NCBI GenBank assembly: GCA_965213775.1
Contig: CBDCAC010000004.1
Span: 1,116,001-1,180,000 of the forward strand
Origin: Lichenicoccus sp965213775
GTDB taxonomy: Bacteria > Pseudomonadota > Alphaproteobacteria > Acetobacterales > Acetobacteraceae
Direction: 5' to 3'
Length of the DNA stretch: 64,000 nucleotides
In this document: positions 37,015 to 45,884 of the stretch, piece by piece
How the letters are laid out: every line of letters begins with the position of its first letter
How positions within the stretch are numbered: position 1 is the stretch's first letter
Program-made: the position numbers and the translations under genes
Notes under the pieces: model-generated
What the model saw: the letters and a program-made list of their open reading frames with translations, nothing else
Databases searched by the model: none
Told to the model about the DNA's origin: nothing

Positions 37015-38094
37015 ATGACGCCGCACCTCAACCGCATCGGCACGGCGGTGCCCGAGCACGACGTGCACCTGCCGTTCCTCGCCTTCGCCCGCACGCTGCT
37101 GGACGACGACCGCACGCGCACCGTGTTCGACCGCATGGCCGAGCGCTCCGGGATCGCGCACCGCTACTCGGCACTCAGCCCGGGCAACCTGCAGGGCGGC
37201 GAGGTCGATGCCGGCGGCTTCTACCGGCGCGGCAGCTTCCCGGGCACCGCGGCGCGGATGCGCCTGTACGAGCGGTTCGCGCGACGGCTGGCGCTGCGTG
37301 CCGTCGAGGCGCTCGACCTCGGCGCCGAGCGTCGCCGCATCACTCAGATCGTGGTCGCCTCCTGCACCGGCTTCACCGCGCCCGGACTGGACCTGCAGCT
37401 GGCCGAGGCGCTCGCCCTGCCGGCCTCGGTGGGACGGACCCTGGTCGGCTTCATGGGCTGCTCGGCGGCGGTGCCGGCGCTCCGCATCGCCTGCGACGCG
37501 GTGCGGGCCGATCCGCAGGCGCGCGTGCTGGTGGTGAATTGCGAGCTCAGCACCCTGCACCTGCAGGAGAGTGCCGACCTGGAGACCGTGCTCTCCTTCA
37601 TGCTGTTCGCCGACGGCGCCTCGGCAGCCCTGGTCAGCGCCGATCCGGTGGGGCTTGCGGTCGACGGCTTCCGCAGCGCCATCGTGCCGGACAGCGCCGA
37701 CCTGATCACCTGGCGGATCGGCGACCAGGGCTTCGACATGCACCTGTCGGGCAAGGTGCCGGGACGCATCGCCGACGTGCTGCGCGCGGAGCGGCGCGGC
37801 GATGCGTCCGGCACCGGCCTGCTGGCCGGGGAGGGCACGCAGGCCTACGACCTGTGGGCGGTGCATGCCGGCGGCCGCACCGTGCTCGATGCGGTCGAGA
37901 TCAGCCTCGGGCTGGATCCGCGCGCGCTGCGCCACTCGCGCGGCGTGCTGCGTGATTGCGGCAACATGTCCTCGGCGACGGTGATGTTCGTGCTGGCGCG
38001 CATGCTCGCCGAGCAGGAGGGACGCAGGGGGCTCGGCATGGCGTTCGGGCCCGGCATGGTCGCGGAGACCTTCCGCTTCTCCCGCGCCGCATGA
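37015..38094 (+). CDS. Type III polyketide synthase (chalcone-synthase-like)
   Basis: 359 residues. Catalytic triad Cys149 (FMGCSAAV), His284 (AVHAGG) and Asn317 (CGNMSSAT), with the C-terminal GFGPG-like loop present as FGPGMVAE. Length and motifs match bacterial alkylresorcinol/alkylpyrone synthases, which extend a long-chain acyl starter with malonyl-CoA and cyclise it. The downstream methyltransferase starts in the stop codon (ATGA). Confidence 0.93.
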   Translation: MTPHLNRIGTAVPEHDVHLPFLAFARTLLDDDRTRTVFDRMAERSGIAHRYSALSPGNLQGGEVDAGGFYRRGSFPGTAARMRLYERFARRLALRAVEALDLGAERRRITQIVVASCTGFTAPGLDLQLAEALALPASVGRTLVGFMGCSAAVPALRIACDAVRADPQARVLVVNCELSTLHLQESADLETVLSFMLFADGASAALVSADPVGLAVDGFRSAIVPDSADLITWRIGDQGFDMHLSGKVPGRIADVLRAERRGDASGTGLLAGEGTQAYDLWAVHAGGRTVLDAVEISLGLDPRALRHSRGVLRDCGNMSSATVMFVLARMLAEQEGRRGLGMAFGPGMVAETFRFSRAA

Positions 38095-38786
38095 TCGACC
38101 TCTCCTCGCGCGGCCACGGACCGGAGATCCTGGACGGCGAGGATGTCGGGCCGCAGACCTTCTCGCGGGTGATGGACGACCTCGCCTCGGTCAGCCGGCT
38201 GATGCTGGCCTACGGCCCCACGATCGGCTTCCTGCACCGCGCCACCCGCACCCTGCCGCGCGGCGGCACGGTCCGGATCCTCGATGTCGGCTGCGGCGAG
38301 GGCGACCTGCTGCGCCGGATCCGGCGCTGGTCGAGCGGACGCGGCCTGCGGGCGCAGCTCACCGGCATCGACCTGAACCCGCGCAGCGCGGTCGCCGCAC
38401 GCGCCAAGACGCCGCCGGCGATGGCGATCGATTATCTCACCGGCGACATCTTCGATCACGCCGACGACGCCGACCTGGTGGTCAGCTCGCTGTTCGCCCA
38501 TCACCTGACCGACGCCCAGCTGGTCGGCTTCCTGCGCTGGATGCAGCGACATGCCAGGCGCGGCTGGTTCGTCAACGACCTGCATCGGCACGCCGTCGCC
38601 TATCACGGCTTCGGCGTCGTCGCGCGCGCGGCGGGCTGGCACCGGATCGTGCGCCGCGACGGCCAGACCTCGGTGGCGCGCGGCTTCCGCGCATCCGAGT
38701 GGCGCGAGCTGCTCGACCGCGCCGGGGTGGCCGCCCGGGTGCGCTGGACGCCGATGTTCCGCCTCTGCGTCGAGGCGATACGCTGA
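38091..38786 (+). CDS. SAM-dependent methyltransferase
   Basis: 231 residues; ATG 38091 overlaps the PKS stop by four bases. Motif I is ILDVGCGEGDLL, with LTGIDLNP as motif II and VVSSLFAHHL as the post-II strand. Class I methyltransferase of the type linked to type III PKS genes (SrsB-like). Probably O- or C-methylates the resorcinol or pyrone ring. The order PKS, methyltransferase, flavin hydroxylase parallels srsABC of Streptomyces. Confidence 0.9.
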   Translation: MIDLSSRGHGPEILDGEDVGPQTFSRVMDDLASVSRLMLAYGPTIGFLHRATRTLPRGGTVRILDVGCGEGDLLRRIRRWSSGRGLRAQLTGIDLNPRSAVAARAKTPPAMAIDYLTGDIFDHADDADLVVSSLFAHHLTDAQLVGFLRWMQRHARRGWFVNDLHRHAVAYHGFGVVARAAGWHRIVRRDGQTSVARGFRASEWRELLDRAGVAARVRWTPMFRLCVEAIR

Positions 38787-38806
38787 GCAGATGCACGCCG
38801 CACGAC

Positions 38807-40435
38807 GTGAGCCGCCGGCTCGCCTACGACGCCGACGTGGTCGTCGTGGGCCTCGGGCCGACCGGAGCGACGGCGGCCAACCTGCTCGCGGCGCGCGGCC
38901 TGCGCATCCTCGTCGTGGAACGCGAGATGGCGATCTATCCGCGTCAGCGCGCGATCGCCATCGACGAGGATGCGCTGCGGATCTGGCAGGGCATCGGGCT
39001 GCTGGAGCCGCTGATCACGCACATGAGCACGCAGGTCACCCTGCATTTCCATCACCGCGACCGGATCTTCCTGAGCTGCGACCTGCGCGGGGGCGGCCGT
39101 CAGGGCCTGCCCGGCATGTGCTTCTTCCACCAGCCGCAGGTGGAGCAGGTGCTGCGCGACGGCCTGGCGCGGTGGGCACAGCGGGTCGAGCTGCGGGACG
39201 GTCACGAGCTGGTCTCGATGGAGCAGGACGAGCACGGCGTCACCGCCGGCATCCGTGCGTCGGGGGCGGGCGGGGCGGCCGCGGTCCGGCGCGTGCGGGC
39301 GCGCTACCTGCTCGGCTGCGACGGCGGGTCGAGCACCACGCGCAAGCTGCTCGGCATCGCGCTGTCGGGTCGCTCGATCGCGGAGCCGTGGATCGACATC
39401 CAGGCCCGCGCCCGCGTCCCGCACGACGCGTCCGGACACCTCGACTTCAACTATATCGCCGATCCCGAACGGCCCGGCGTCGATTGCTACGCCTCGATGG
39501 GGCAGCATCGCTGGGAGTTCCGGCTGCATCGCGACGAGGATCCGGATGCCGCCCAGACGCCGGACGGCCTGCGCGCGCTGCTCGCCAGCCGCGGCGTCGA
39601 TGCCGACCAGATCGAGATCCTGAGAAGCTGGGCCTACGTGTTCCACGTCCGCCAGGCCGATCGCTGGCAGCGCGGCCGCGCCTTCCTCTGCGGCGACGCC
39701 GCGCACATCATGCCGCCTTTCGCGGGGCAGGGAGTGAGCTCGGGCGTGCGCGACGTGGGCAACCTGTGCTGGAAGCTCGCCGCGGTGGTGCATGGAGCGC
39801 CGGCCTCGCTGCTCGACAGCTACGAGAGAGAGAGGCGCCCCAACGTCGCCGCGCTGACCCGGCTCTCGCTGCGCATCGGCGCGCTGGTGATGGTGCAGAG
39901 CCCGTTCCTCGCCGTCTGCCGGAACATCGCCTGCCGGGTCGCGGTACGGCTGCCCTGGCTCGGCAGCCGCATCCGCGACTTCCGCATCAAGCCGGACTGG
40001 GTATGCGGTCCCGGCCTGCTGGCCGCGACGCGATCGTGGCGCAGCCCGGCCGGGCTGCTGCTCTGGCAGCCTTGGGTGGTGCCGGCTTCAGGGTATCGGC
40101 GGCGCCTGGACGACCTGCTCGGCCCGGGCTGGGCCTACCTGTCGTGGCGCAGGCCGAACATGCCGGCGCATCTCCGCGAGGCTGGCGTGCGCGGGCTGGT
40201 GGCGCACGAGGCCGGACGCTCCTGGCGTGGGTTGGCGGATGACGAGTTCATCGACATCGAAGGCAGGCTGCGGGCCCAGTTCCGGCGGCACCGCGCGCGC
40301 GGCATGCTGATCCGGCCGGATCGCTTCATCTACGGGTCGGACCGCGACGACCTCGTCCTGGGCCTGCCGGCGGCAGCGTTGCGGCCGCCTGATTCGCGGG
40401 TCAGAGCATCGTCAAAACAACAAGCCAGAGCGTGA
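38807..40435 (+). CDS. FAD-dependent aromatic hydroxylase (MhpA/SrsC-like)
   Basis: 542 residues from GTG 38807; the frame extends upstream inside the methyltransferase gene but without a plausible start. GxGxxG FAD loop VVVGLGPTGATAA near the N-terminus, LLGCDGGSSTTRK (DG motif) and GDAAHIMPPFAGQG (GD motif) of group A flavoprotein monooxygenases. Likely hydroxylates the phenolic ring made by the PKS, giving a hydroquinone or quinone lipid. Last gene of the operon; 33 bases separate its stop from that of the convergent LOV kinase. Confidence 0.88.
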   Translation: MSRRLAYDADVVVVGLGPTGATAANLLAARGLRILVVEREMAIYPRQRAIAIDEDALRIWQGIGLLEPLITHMSTQVTLHFHHRDRIFLSCDLRGGGRQGLPGMCFFHQPQVEQVLRDGLARWAQRVELRDGHELVSMEQDEHGVTAGIRASGAGGAAAVRRVRARYLLGCDGGSSTTRKLLGIALSGRSIAEPWIDIQARARVPHDASGHLDFNYIADPERPGVDCYASMGQHRWEFRLHRDEDPDAAQTPDGLRALLASRGVDADQIEILRSWAYVFHVRQADRWQRGRAFLCGDAAHIMPPFAGQGVSSGVRDVGNLCWKLAAVVHGAPASLLDSYERERRPNVAALTRLSLRIGALVMVQSPFLAVCRNIACRVAVRLPWLGSRIRDFRIKPDWVCGPGLLAATRSWRSPAGLLLWQPWVVPASGYRRRLDDLLGPGWAYLSWRRPNMPAHLREAGVRGLVAHEAGRSWRGLADDEFIDIEGRLRAQFRRHRARGMLIRPDRFIYGSDRDDLVLGLPAAALRPPDSRVRASSKQQARA

Positions 40436-40468
40436 TCCATCAGCCTATGCGATCGGACGCTCTAGCCG

Positions 40469-43400
40469 TCACGCCCGCTCGAACAGCTTGCCGACCTTCG
40501 CGGTCAGGGCGCCGATCGTGAACGGCTTGGTCAGCAGCTGCGTGCCGGGCCTGGCGGCCGCGCCGCCCTCCGACTCGTCGACGAAGCCGGTGACGAACAG
40601 CACCTTCAGCGCCGGCCGCACGGCGCATGCGGCCTCGGCCAGCTGGCGTCCGTTCAGACCCGCCGGCAGGCCGAGATCGGTGATCAGCAGGTCCAGCGGA
40701 CCGGCATGCAGCACGCGCAGCGCCGCGGCGGCGTCCGTCGCCTCGATCACCTGGTAGCCAAGCTCCCCCAGCACGTCGACGATCACCATGCGCACCGCCG
40801 CCTCGTCGTCGACCACCAGCACGCGGGCGCCGCGTCCGGCGGCCGGCCGCTCCGCCGACGCGGGCTCGGGTGCGGCGACGGCCGCCGTCACGCCCTCCCG
40901 GGCCGGCAGGTAGAGCCGGAACAGGGTGCCGCGACCGGGCTCGCTCTCGATCCGGACGTGACCCGACGACTGCGTGATGAAGCCGTGCAGCATCGACAGC
41001 CCGAGCCCGGTGCCACGCCCGATCGGCTTGGTCGTGAAGAACGGCTCGAAAGCGCGTGCCGCCACTTCCGCGTCCATGCCGATGCCGCTGTCGGCGACGC
41101 GGATCGAGACGTAGCGGCCCGGCTCGATCTCGCCCTCGCGCACGGGGATAGACTCCGGGTCGAGCAGCGCGTTGCCGGTCTCGATGCCGAGGCGGCCGCC
41201 GTCCGGCATCGCGTCACGAGCGTTGATGGCGAGGTTCAGGATCGCGCTCTCGAGCTGGTTGACGTCGCACAGGATAGGCCACACGCCGTCCGGCAGCGCC
41301 ATCTCCAGCTCGATCGACGGCCCGAGGGTACGGCGCAGCAGCTCCTCCATGTCCGCCATCAGGCGGTTGACCTCGAGCGGCTGCGGATCGAGCGGCTGCC
41401 GGCGGGAGAAGGCCAGCAGGCGGCGCGTCAGCCCGGCGGCGCGGTCCGCCGAGAGGATCGCCATGCCGATATAGCGCTGCAGGTCGTCGAAGCGGCCATC
41501 CTCGGCCCTGCGCCGGGCCAGCTCCAGGGCGCCGCCGATGCCGGTCAGCAGGTTGTTGAAATCGTGCGCGATGCCGCCGGTGAGCTGGCCGACCGCCTCC
41601 ATCTTCTGCGCCTGCCGGAGCTGCTCCTGCGCCCGGCCGAGCGCCTCGGCGGCCTCCTTCTCGACGGTGATGTCCTGGCCGACCGCGTGGATGAACTGCT
41701 CGTCCGGCACCGCGGTCCAGGACAGCCAGCGATAGCGACCGTCGCGGTGCCGGTAGCGGTTCTCGAAGCGACGCGCGGTCATGCCCTGAGCCAGCTTCTC
41801 GGCCTCGGCGACGGTGCGCGCGAGATCGTCCGGATGGACGAACAGCAGCATCGAGGCGCCGATCAGCTGGTCCGCCGCCCAGCCGAGCAGCGCGGTCCAG
41901 GCCGGGTTGACCGCGGTGATGGTGCCGTCGAAGCGCGCCACCAGCATGGCGCTGGTCGACAGGCGCCACATCCGGTCGCGATCGGCGGTGCGCTCCGCGA
42001 CACGCGCTTCCAGCGAGGCGTTCAGCTCGCGCAGCGCGACCTCGGCACGAGCGCGCTCGACCGCGATCCAGATGCGGGCGGCGGCCTCGCGGACGATCTC
42101 GGCATCGTCCTCGCTCCATTGATGCGGGCCGTCGTGATGGGCGAACAGGAACGCGACCATGCGGCCATGCCGCTGCACCGGTGCTGCGAGGATCGACCGG
42201 ATGCCGCTCCCGACCGGCCGGCCGGCGAGGTCGTCGATGCGCAGCACCCGCCCGGCGCGCAGTTCGGCGGCATGGGCCGGATGATACTCGGCCAGCAGGT
42301 CGAGGCGGGCCGCAACCGGCCGTATGCCGCCCGATTCATCCCAGATACAGGCCGGGGTCGAGGTTCCGGTCGCCTCGACGACGTCGACATAGCCGGTGCT
42401 CGGCGCCCCAAGATGGCGGCCCAGCCGCTCGGTGGCCACGGCCAGGATCGCGTCCGGATCGTCGAACCGGTCGCGCAGCCGATCCCCAAGCGCTAGGAGG
42501 AAGGCCTGCCGGGTCTCGGCGATCTTGCGCGCGGTGATGTCGATCGCGGTGCCGACGGCGCGGTGGCAGCGCCCGCGGTCGAACAAACCCTTGCCTTTCG
42601 AGGCCACCCACCGGACGACGCCGTCCTCCCTGCCGATGGTGCGGTACTCGACGTCGTAGGCGGCGCGAACCGTCGGATCGAGGGCTGCGGTGAACGCGGC
42701 GAGTGTGGCTTCACGATCCTCCGGATGCAGCCCGGCCACGTAGTCGGCGCGGCCGCAGGGAGCGTCCGGCGAGATGCCGAACATGGCCTTGATGCGATCC
42801 GACCAGTTCAGACGGTTGGTCGCCAGGTCGAGATCCCATGTTCCGATCTCCGCCGCGTCGGTCGCCAGGCGCAGCGACTGCTCGCTCAGCTCCAGGCGCA
42901 GTGCGGCGGCACGGCGCTGTGTGACGTCGAGCGTGGTTCCGGCCATGCGCAGCGGCGTGCCGTCGGGGCCGCGCACCACCTGCGCGCGCATCTGCACCCA
43001 GCCGATGCCGCCGTCGGCCCGCACGACGCGGTACTCGATGTCGTACTCGGTTCCGGAAGCGACGGAATGCTCGACCGTCTGGCGCATGCGCGACCGATCG
43101 TCGGGGTGTATCGCGGCCTCGAGATCCTGGTAGCCGAAGCAAGCCGACCGCTCGCGCCCGAAGATCTCGCGGCACAGCGGCGAGGTGGTCAACGATCCGG
43201 TGCCGAGCTCAAGCTCCCAGATCCCGAGCCGGCCGGCTTCGGTCGCGAAACGCAGCCTCGCCTCGCCGTCCTGCAGCGCGCGGGCGCGACCGGCCGCCTC
43301 CGCGATCAGGGCGGCGTTGTCGGTCTCCAGGCCGGTCAGCCGCTCGCGCTCGGCGGTGACGTCGTACTGACTGGCGAAGAAGTGGGCCAGGTTGCCGTCG

Positions 43401-43810
43401 GCATCGTGCACCGGCGCCATCAGCAGGCGGTTCCAGAACGGCTTGCCATCCTTGCGGTGGTTGCGGATGTCGATCTCGATCGGCCGGACCGTCCGGATCG
43501 CGTCACGGATCCGCCCGACCGCTACCGGATCCGTGTCCGGACCCTGCAGGAAGCGGCAATTGCGGCCGACCACCTCCTCGTAGGCGTAGCCGGTCAGGCG
43601 GCAGAAGGCATCGTTGACGAAGATCAGCGGATTGTCGGGCAGGCGAACATCGGAGATCACCATCGGCATCGGCGTCGCCCGCACCGCGGCGATGAACGGG
43701 TCGGCGCCGCGATCCGGGCCTGCCGGGCGCGCGGCGACAGCGCCAGCGGCGCAGTCGGCTTGCGGAGGGCTCGAACGGGACAGCTCGTCGTCGGAGGCAT
43801 CGCTCATCAT
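40469..43810 (-). CDS. Hybrid LOV histidine kinase with PAS, GAF and receiver domains
   Basis: 1113 residues from ATG 43810 (GGAG 9 bases upstream). Order: LOV domain (about 38-150) with photoactive Cys85 in GRNCRFLQG; a coiled-coil-like linker; two PAS domains; a GAF domain; another PAS; HisKA with phospho-His749 in GGIAHDFNN; HATPase_c (MPDGGRLGIETGN, GTGLGLSM); and a C-terminal receiver with phospho-Asp1045 in LLITDLGLP. No membrane segment, so a soluble blue-light sensor is expected. A flavin-Cys adduct should control autophosphorylation. The output partner is not visible nearby. Convergent with the phenolic-lipid operon. Confidence 0.93.
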   Translation of the reverse strand: MMSDASDDELSRSSPPQADCAAGAVAARPAGPDRGADPFIAAVRATPMPMVISDVRLPDNPLIFVNDAFCRLTGYAYEEVVGRNCRFLQGPDTDPVAVGRIRDAIRTVRPIEIDIRNHRKDGKPFWNRLLMAPVHDADGNLAHFFASQYDVTAERERLTGLETDNAALIAEAAGRARALQDGEARLRFATEAGRLGIWELELGTGSLTTSPLCREIFGRERSACFGYQDLEAAIHPDDRSRMRQTVEHSVASGTEYDIEYRVVRADGGIGWVQMRAQVVRGPDGTPLRMAGTTLDVTQRRAAALRLELSEQSLRLATDAAEIGTWDLDLATNRLNWSDRIKAMFGISPDAPCGRADYVAGLHPEDREATLAAFTAALDPTVRAAYDVEYRTIGREDGVVRWVASKGKGLFDRGRCHRAVGTAIDITARKIAETRQAFLLALGDRLRDRFDDPDAILAVATERLGRHLGAPSTGYVDVVEATGTSTPACIWDESGGIRPVAARLDLLAEYHPAHAAELRAGRVLRIDDLAGRPVGSGIRSILAAPVQRHGRMVAFLFAHHDGPHQWSEDDAEIVREAAARIWIAVERARAEVALRELNASLEARVAERTADRDRMWRLSTSAMLVARFDGTITAVNPAWTALLGWAADQLIGASMLLFVHPDDLARTVAEAEKLAQGMTARRFENRYRHRDGRYRWLSWTAVPDEQFIHAVGQDITVEKEAAEALGRAQEQLRQAQKMEAVGQLTGGIAHDFNNLLTGIGGALELARRRAEDGRFDDLQRYIGMAILSADRAAGLTRRLLAFSRRQPLDPQPLEVNRLMADMEELLRRTLGPSIELEMALPDGVWPILCDVNQLESAILNLAINARDAMPDGGRLGIETGNALLDPESIPVREGEIEPGRYVSIRVADSGIGMDAEVAARAFEPFFTTKPIGRGTGLGLSMLHGFITQSSGHVRIESEPGRGTLFRLYLPAREGVTAAVAAPEPASAERPAAGRGARVLVVDDEAAVRMVIVDVLGELGYQVIEATDAAAALRVLHAGPLDLLITDLGLPAGLNGRQLAEAACAVRPALKVLFVTGFVDESEGGAAARPGTQLLTKPFTIGALTAKVGKLFERA

Positions 43811-43970
43811 CAGATCGTGCTCCTCGATCCCCGTCCCCGATCCCACGCATCACCGTCCAGGCTTCGAAGCTCTCATGGAACGCCCGGCCTCGTCCATGCG
43901 ACGCTCTGCACCGGCGCCCCGATCCTGGATCCGCTTGCCACCGGGGTGGTTGTCTCGCACCATCCGGCCG

Positions 43971-44924
43971 ATGCTTTCGCTGTTCACCCACGCCGCCTGC
44001 CTCGGGCACGATACCGGTCCGGGGCATCCGGAACGCGCGGACCGGCTGCGCGCGATCTGGCGTGCGCTGGAGCATCCGGATTTCCAGGCGGTGCGACGCG
44101 AGGAGCCGCCAGCCGCCAGCCGCGCGCAGCTCGAGCTGGTCCATCCGGCCGCCTACGTGGAGCGCATCCTGTCGATCCGGCCGGCAGCGCCGCATCTGCA
44201 GCCGCTCGATGCCGATACGGTGATGAGCGCCGGCAGCGCCGAGGCGGCCCTGCGCGCCGCCGGAGCCGCCTGCGCTGCGGTCGACGCGGTGATGACCGGA
44301 CGGGCCGACGCCGCGTTCGCCGCGGTGCGGCCTCCCGGACACCATGCCGAACCTGGCCGCGCCATGGGTTTCTGCCTGTTCGGCAACGCCGGCCTGGCGG
44401 CGATGCACGCCAGGTCGCGTTGGAGGCTGCGACGGGTGGCGGTCGCGGATTTCGACGTGCATCATGGCAACGGCACGCAGGCGATGCTGCAGGACGATCC
44501 GGAGCTGTTCTTCGCCAGCTCGCATCAATGGCCCTGTTATCCGGGTACCGGCGACGCCGGCGAACGCGGTGTCGCGGAGAACGTGCTCAACCTGCCGCTG
44601 CCGCCCGGCAGCGGGTCGGCCGCGTTCCGACGCGGCTGGCGGGAGACCATCCTGCCGGCCCTGGATCGCTTCGCGCCGGAGCTGCTGGTGGTCTCCGCCG
44701 GCTTCGATGCGCACCGCGACGACCCGCTGGCGCAGCTGGAGCTGGACGCGGACGACTACGCCTGGGTGACGACGGCGCTTATGCAGATCGCCGACCGCCA
44801 CTGTGGCGGCCGCATCGTCTCGATCCTGGAGGGCGGCTACCACCTCACCGCACTCGCGGAATCGACGGTGGCGCACGTCCGGCCCTTGATGCGCCCATCG
44901 CGCGCCGATCCTAGCGCACGCTGA
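43971..44924 (+). CDS. Histone deacetylase-family (AcuC/HDAC-like) amidohydrolase
   Basis: 317 residues from ATG 43971. Zinc-site motifs: PPGHHAEPG (His-His charge relay), DFDVHHGNGTQ (Asp/His ligands), SAGFDAHRDDPL (Asp ligand), and EGGY at the end. Matches bacterial class II HDAC-like deacetylases acting on acetylated lysine, polyamines or small amides. Divergent from the LOV kinase. Cytoplasmic; no signal peptide. Confidence 0.92.
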   Translation: MLSLFTHAACLGHDTGPGHPERADRLRAIWRALEHPDFQAVRREEPPAASRAQLELVHPAAYVERILSIRPAAPHLQPLDADTVMSAGSAEAALRAAGAACAAVDAVMTGRADAAFAAVRPPGHHAEPGRAMGFCLFGNAGLAAMHARSRWRLRRVAVADFDVHHGNGTQAMLQDDPELFFASSHQWPCYPGTGDAGERGVAENVLNLPLPPGSGSAAFRRGWRETILPALDRFAPELLVVSAGFDAHRDDPLAQLELDADDYAWVTTALMQIADRHCGGRIVSILEGGYHLTALAESTVAHVRPLMRPSRADPSAR

Positions 44925-44980
44925 CCTCGCGACCGGCCGCACCTGGATATGGTCCCGCAACCCGGCGCGCGAGCGCGTCA

Positions 44981-45012
44981 CGTCGCGCGATGTCGCGGAG
45001 CGCATCGCGACG
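44981..45012. terminator. Imperfect hairpin between the deacetylase and methyltransferase genes
   Basis: CGTCGCGCGATG (44981-44992) pairs with CATCGCGACG (45003-45012) with a two-base bulge and a 10-base loop. No T-tract. It could end the upstream transcript, but evidence is only structural. Confidence 0.25.
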
Positions 45013-45085
45013 AACGGTCGGACCGATCTCGGACGGGGGATGAAAAGGCTGTTACTGTCGCCGCCGCGAGGGTACTGGCGAGACC

Positions 45086-45742
45086 ATGAACCATCTGGTG
45101 ACGCATTCTTCCCGGCTGGATTGGTCGGACCGGATCGACAACTACACATTGGAGACCGGCTTCCCCCGCAACCTCTTCATCGGCGGCGACGGCCGGGTCG
45201 TCGGCACCTGGATCATGGGGAACGACTACCGCGTCAAGTCGAGCTATCACGGCGGCTATCCCGCCACCTACCTGCGTCGCATCCGCTCGCTGTTTCCCGA
45301 CAAGACGCGCGTGCTCCACCTGTTCAGCGGCAGGGTCGATCTGGCGGAGTTCCCCGGCGACACGGTGGACTGCAATCCGTTGCTCAAGCCCACTTATCTC
45401 GATGACGCGCAGACCCTGCTGGCCGTGCCGCTCGAGCAGTACGACCTGGTCCTGGCGGATCCTCCGTACTCGGTCGAGGATTGCGAGCATTACGGAACCA
45501 GCATGATCAAGCGCAAGCGGGTGATCAAGGCGCTGTATCGGCTGTCGCCGGGTGCCCACGTGGTCTGGCTGGATCAGGTGCTGCCGATGTATCGCGCGAA
45601 CATGTTCGCGGTCGAGGCGACCATCGGGATGTGGAAAAGCACCAACCATCGATTCCGAGGCATCACGGTGTTCCGTCGCCTCGGCGTGCCCGCACCCGCG
45701 CCGATGGTGGAGCCGAGGGGAATCGAACCCCTGACCTCCTGA
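45086..45742 (+). CDS. Orphan DPPY-type methyltransferase-like protein reading into a tRNA
   Basis: 218 codons. A SAM-binding-like strand VLHLFSGRVD (76-85) and the catalytic D125-P126-P127-Y128 (LADPPYS) point to an amino-methyltransferase of the N6-adenine/N4-cytosine type. It is small and lacks an obvious target-recognition domain; similar short enzymes occur in phages. No restriction gene is nearby. The last 13 codons (PMVEPRGIEPLTS) are largely antisense to the tRNA-Ala, so the native C-terminus has been replaced by tRNA-derived sequence or the gene has lost its own stop. Function not certain. Confidence 0.65.
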   Translation: MNHLVTHSSRLDWSDRIDNYTLETGFPRNLFIGGDGRVVGTWIMGNDYRVKSSYHGGYPATYLRRIRSLFPDKTRVLHLFSGRVDLAEFPGDTVDCNPLLKPTYLDDAQTLLAVPLEQYDLVLADPPYSVEDCEHYGTSMIKRKRVIKALYRLSPGAHVVWLDQVLPMYRANMFAVEATIGMWKSTNHRFRGITVFRRLGVPAPAPMVEPRGIEPLTS

Positions 45743-45780
45743 ATGCCATTCAGGCGCTCTACCAACTGAGCTACGGCCCC
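45705..45780 (-). tRNA. tRNA-Ala (anticodon GGC)
   Basis: Reverse complement gives a complete cloverleaf of 76 bases including encoded CCA: acceptor GGGGCCG/CGGCTCC (one G-C run with a terminal mismatch allowed), D-arm AGCTCAGTTGGTAGAGC, anticodon stem CCTGA/TCAGG around loop ATGGCAT (anticodon GGC), T-arm AGGGGTTCGATTCCCCT. Its 3' half is overlapped on the other strand by the DPPY methyltransferase frame. Confidence 0.95.
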
Positions 45781-45884
45781 GCGCCTCGTCAGCCTCGACG
45801 GGCGGCTCACGAGAGGCGGCCGTATAATCCGCCGACCGTGCAGTGGCAAGTGCCGATCCGTCGCCGCCCGGGCGAGCCGGCCGG

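Noticed and set aside
35617..37935. A 772-codon minus-strand frame opposite the ketosynthase and type III PKS
   Set aside because: Shadow of the real genes; catalytic motifs are on the plus strand.
45700..45742. GIEPLTS ending as a real protein motif
   Set aside because: It is the well-known translation of tRNA 3' ends read on the opposite strand.
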